A stretch of 50,687 nucleotides of DNA from Paracoccaceae bacterium (GTDB lineage: Bacteria > Pseudomonadota > Alphaproteobacteria > Rhodobacterales > Rhodobacteraceae). The position numbers and the translations under genes are program-made. Shown piece by piece: positions 46,431-50,687 of this stretch. The DNA lies in the NCBI GenBank assembly GCA_018223085.1, contig JAAEZB010000006.1, positions 1-50,687 of the forward strand. The letters run 5' to 3'. Each line of letters starts with the position of its first letter. Position 1 is the first letter of the stretch. The notes beneath the pieces were generated by a model that searched no databases, was not told the origin of the DNA, and saw nothing but the letters and a program-made list of their open reading frames with translations.

Positions 46431-47699
46431 TTACGGGCGCACCGTCCCGTCACCCTCGACAATATACTTGAAGCTGGTGAGCTGCGCCGCGCCCACAGGG
46501 CCGCGCGCGTGCATCTTGCCGGTGGCAATCCCGATCTCTGCGCCCATGCCAAACTCGCCGCCATCGGCAAACTGGGTCGACGCATTGCGCATCAGGATCG
46601 CACTATCAAGCCGCTGAAAGAACCGATCCGCCGTCGCATCGTCTTCGGTGATGATACAATCGGTGTGGTTCGATCCGAATTCCCGGATGTGGGCAATGGC
46701 CTCGTCGACATTGGCCACGACCTTCGCCGCAATATCCATGTCGAGATATTCCTTACCCCAATCCTCGGCCGTTGCCGGCAACACGCCCTCAATCGCCTGA
46801 AGCGTCGTATCGCCATGCACCCGCACGCCCTTGTCCATGAGCGCGCGCAAAACGCCCTGCCCGACCGTATCGACAAGGCTCTCGTGAATGAGAAGGCATT
46901 CCGCCGCGCCGCAAATCCCGGTGCGCCGGGTTTTGGCGTTGATGACCACGTTGAGCGCCTTGACCGGATCGGCCGCCGCATCAAGATAGATATGCACGAT
47001 GCCTTCGAGATGGGCAAAAACCGGCACCCGCGCCTCGCGCTGCACAAGGCCCACAAGCCCCTTACCCCCACGCGGCACAATAACATCCACCGTGTCGACC
47101 ATGGTCAGGAGTTCCTGAACCGCCGCCCGATCCCGCGTCGGGATAAGCTGAATCGCATCTTCCGGCAGGTCCGCCGCCTTGAGCCCATCCACAAGACAGG
47201 CATGGATCGCGCCCGAGGAATGAAAACTCTCCGATCCACCGCGCAGGATCACCGCGTTCCCGGATTTGAGGCAAAGCGCGCCCGCATCCGCTGTCACATT
47301 CGGGCGGCTCTCGTAAATCACCCCGATAACGCCAAGCGGCGTGCGCACGCGCTTGATATGAAGGCCCGAAGGCCGGTCCCATTCGACCAGAACCTCGCCA
47401 ACCGGATCATCCTGCGCCGCCACGGCGCGCAACCCGTCCACAATTCCCTGAACCCGGTCCTCGTCGAGCATCAGACGATCCATCATCGCCGCCGAAAGCC
47501 CCTTGTCGCGCCCGAACGCCATATCTTTTTCATTGGCCGCAATGATTTCGGCCCGGCGCGCCCAAACCGCATCCGCCGCCGCCTCAAGCGCCTTGGTCTT
47601 GGCTTCGGCTGGGGCAAAGGCCAGCTCCGCGCTCGCGGCTTTGGCCTTGGCGCCAATCTCTGCCATCAATGCGGGGATGTCTGTGATGTCTTTCATCAT
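46431..47699 (-). CDS. proA: Glutamate-5-semialdehyde dehydrogenase
   Basis: [54 protein letters not shown]. Confidence 0.96.
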   Translation of the reverse strand: MMKDITDIPALMAEIGAKAKAASAELAFAPAEAKTKALEAAADAVWARRAEIIAANEKDMAFGRDKGLSAAMMDRLMLDEDRVQGIVDGLRAVAAQDDPVGEVLVEWDRPSGLHIKRVRTPLGVIGVIYESRPNVTADAGALCLKSGNAVILRGGSESFHSSGAIHACLVDGLKAADLPEDAIQLIPTRDRAAVQELLTMVDTVDVIVPRGGKGLVGLVQREARVPVFAHLEGIVHIYLDAAADPVKALNVVINAKTRRTGICGAAECLLIHESLVDTVGQGVLRALMDKGVRVHGDTTLQAIEGVLPATAEDWGKEYLDMDIAAKVVANVDEAIAHIREFGSNHTDCIITEDDATADRFFQRLDSAILMRNASTQFADGGEFGMGAEIGIATGKMHARGPVGAAQLTSFKYIVEGDGTVRP

Positions 47700-47732
47700 C
47701 CTGGTCCTTTGCTTCCTAAATTCAAACGCCCC

Positions 47733-50493
<2,761 letters not shown>

Positions 50494-50506
50494 ATGTGCG
50501 CCCTCC

Positions 50507-50687
50507 TCAAAACAACACATAAAGAACCGAGGCCACGGTCAGCGCGGCCAGTGTTCCCATAAGATATTTTTCTGCGGCGCGTCCTGCGACGAGCCGCGCA
50601 ATGCGATCTCCTGCAAATGTCCAGATCGGGTGAAACACCATCTGGCAGGCCAAAAGACAGATGGCGACCGTGGCCGTGGCCTGCAAG
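50507..50687 (-). CDS. C-terminal end of a membrane protein, possibly a LysE-family transporter (gene continues beyond window)
   Basis: Minus-strand frame LQATATVAICLLACQMVFHPIWTFAGDRIARLVAGRAAEKYLMGTLAALTVASVLYVLF-stop. Confidence 0.5.
   Translation of the reverse strand, partial: LQATATVAICLLACQMVFHPIWTFAGDRIARLVAGRAAEKYLMGTLAALTVASVLYVLF

Overview
The window is about 50.7 kb of high-GC DNA that reads as an alphaproteobacterial chromosome, most likely Rhodobacteraceae/Roseobacter group judging by gene neighbourhoods. It is mostly chromosomal core: sufS end, tRNA-Arg(CCG), an rpoE/chrR-like sigma/anti-sigma pair, an octaheme cytochrome plus cytochrome b respiratory module, an L,D-transpeptidase, lpxD-acpXL-fabF, ialB, a HerA-like ATPase, an RTX/Hint island with a LytTR regulator, a branched-chain amino-acid ABC operon, class II DAHP synthase, yicC-gmk, phoR-pstSCAB-phoU-phoB, aroQ-luxR, rpsB-tsf, olsBA, chpT and proA-proB-obgE. 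No IS element, prophage or CRISPR array was recognised. The best candidates for undescribed biology are: (i) three small secreted proteins sharing a CX5CX5-7C...GxC cysteine pattern, translationally interleaved with the liv ABC transporter genes; (ii) a membrane-anchored octaheme cytochrome / cytochrome b pair with a canonical FNR-type box upstream; (iii) an RTX-Hint protein followed by a Hint paralogue that appears catalytically dead, with a divergent membrane LytTR regulator preceded by helically phased direct repeats; (iv) a lux-box-like palindrome upstream of aroQ-luxR; (v) a candidate small RNA with promoter and terminator between ialB and the HerA-like gene. All calls come from reading the sequence and ORF track; no database search was run.
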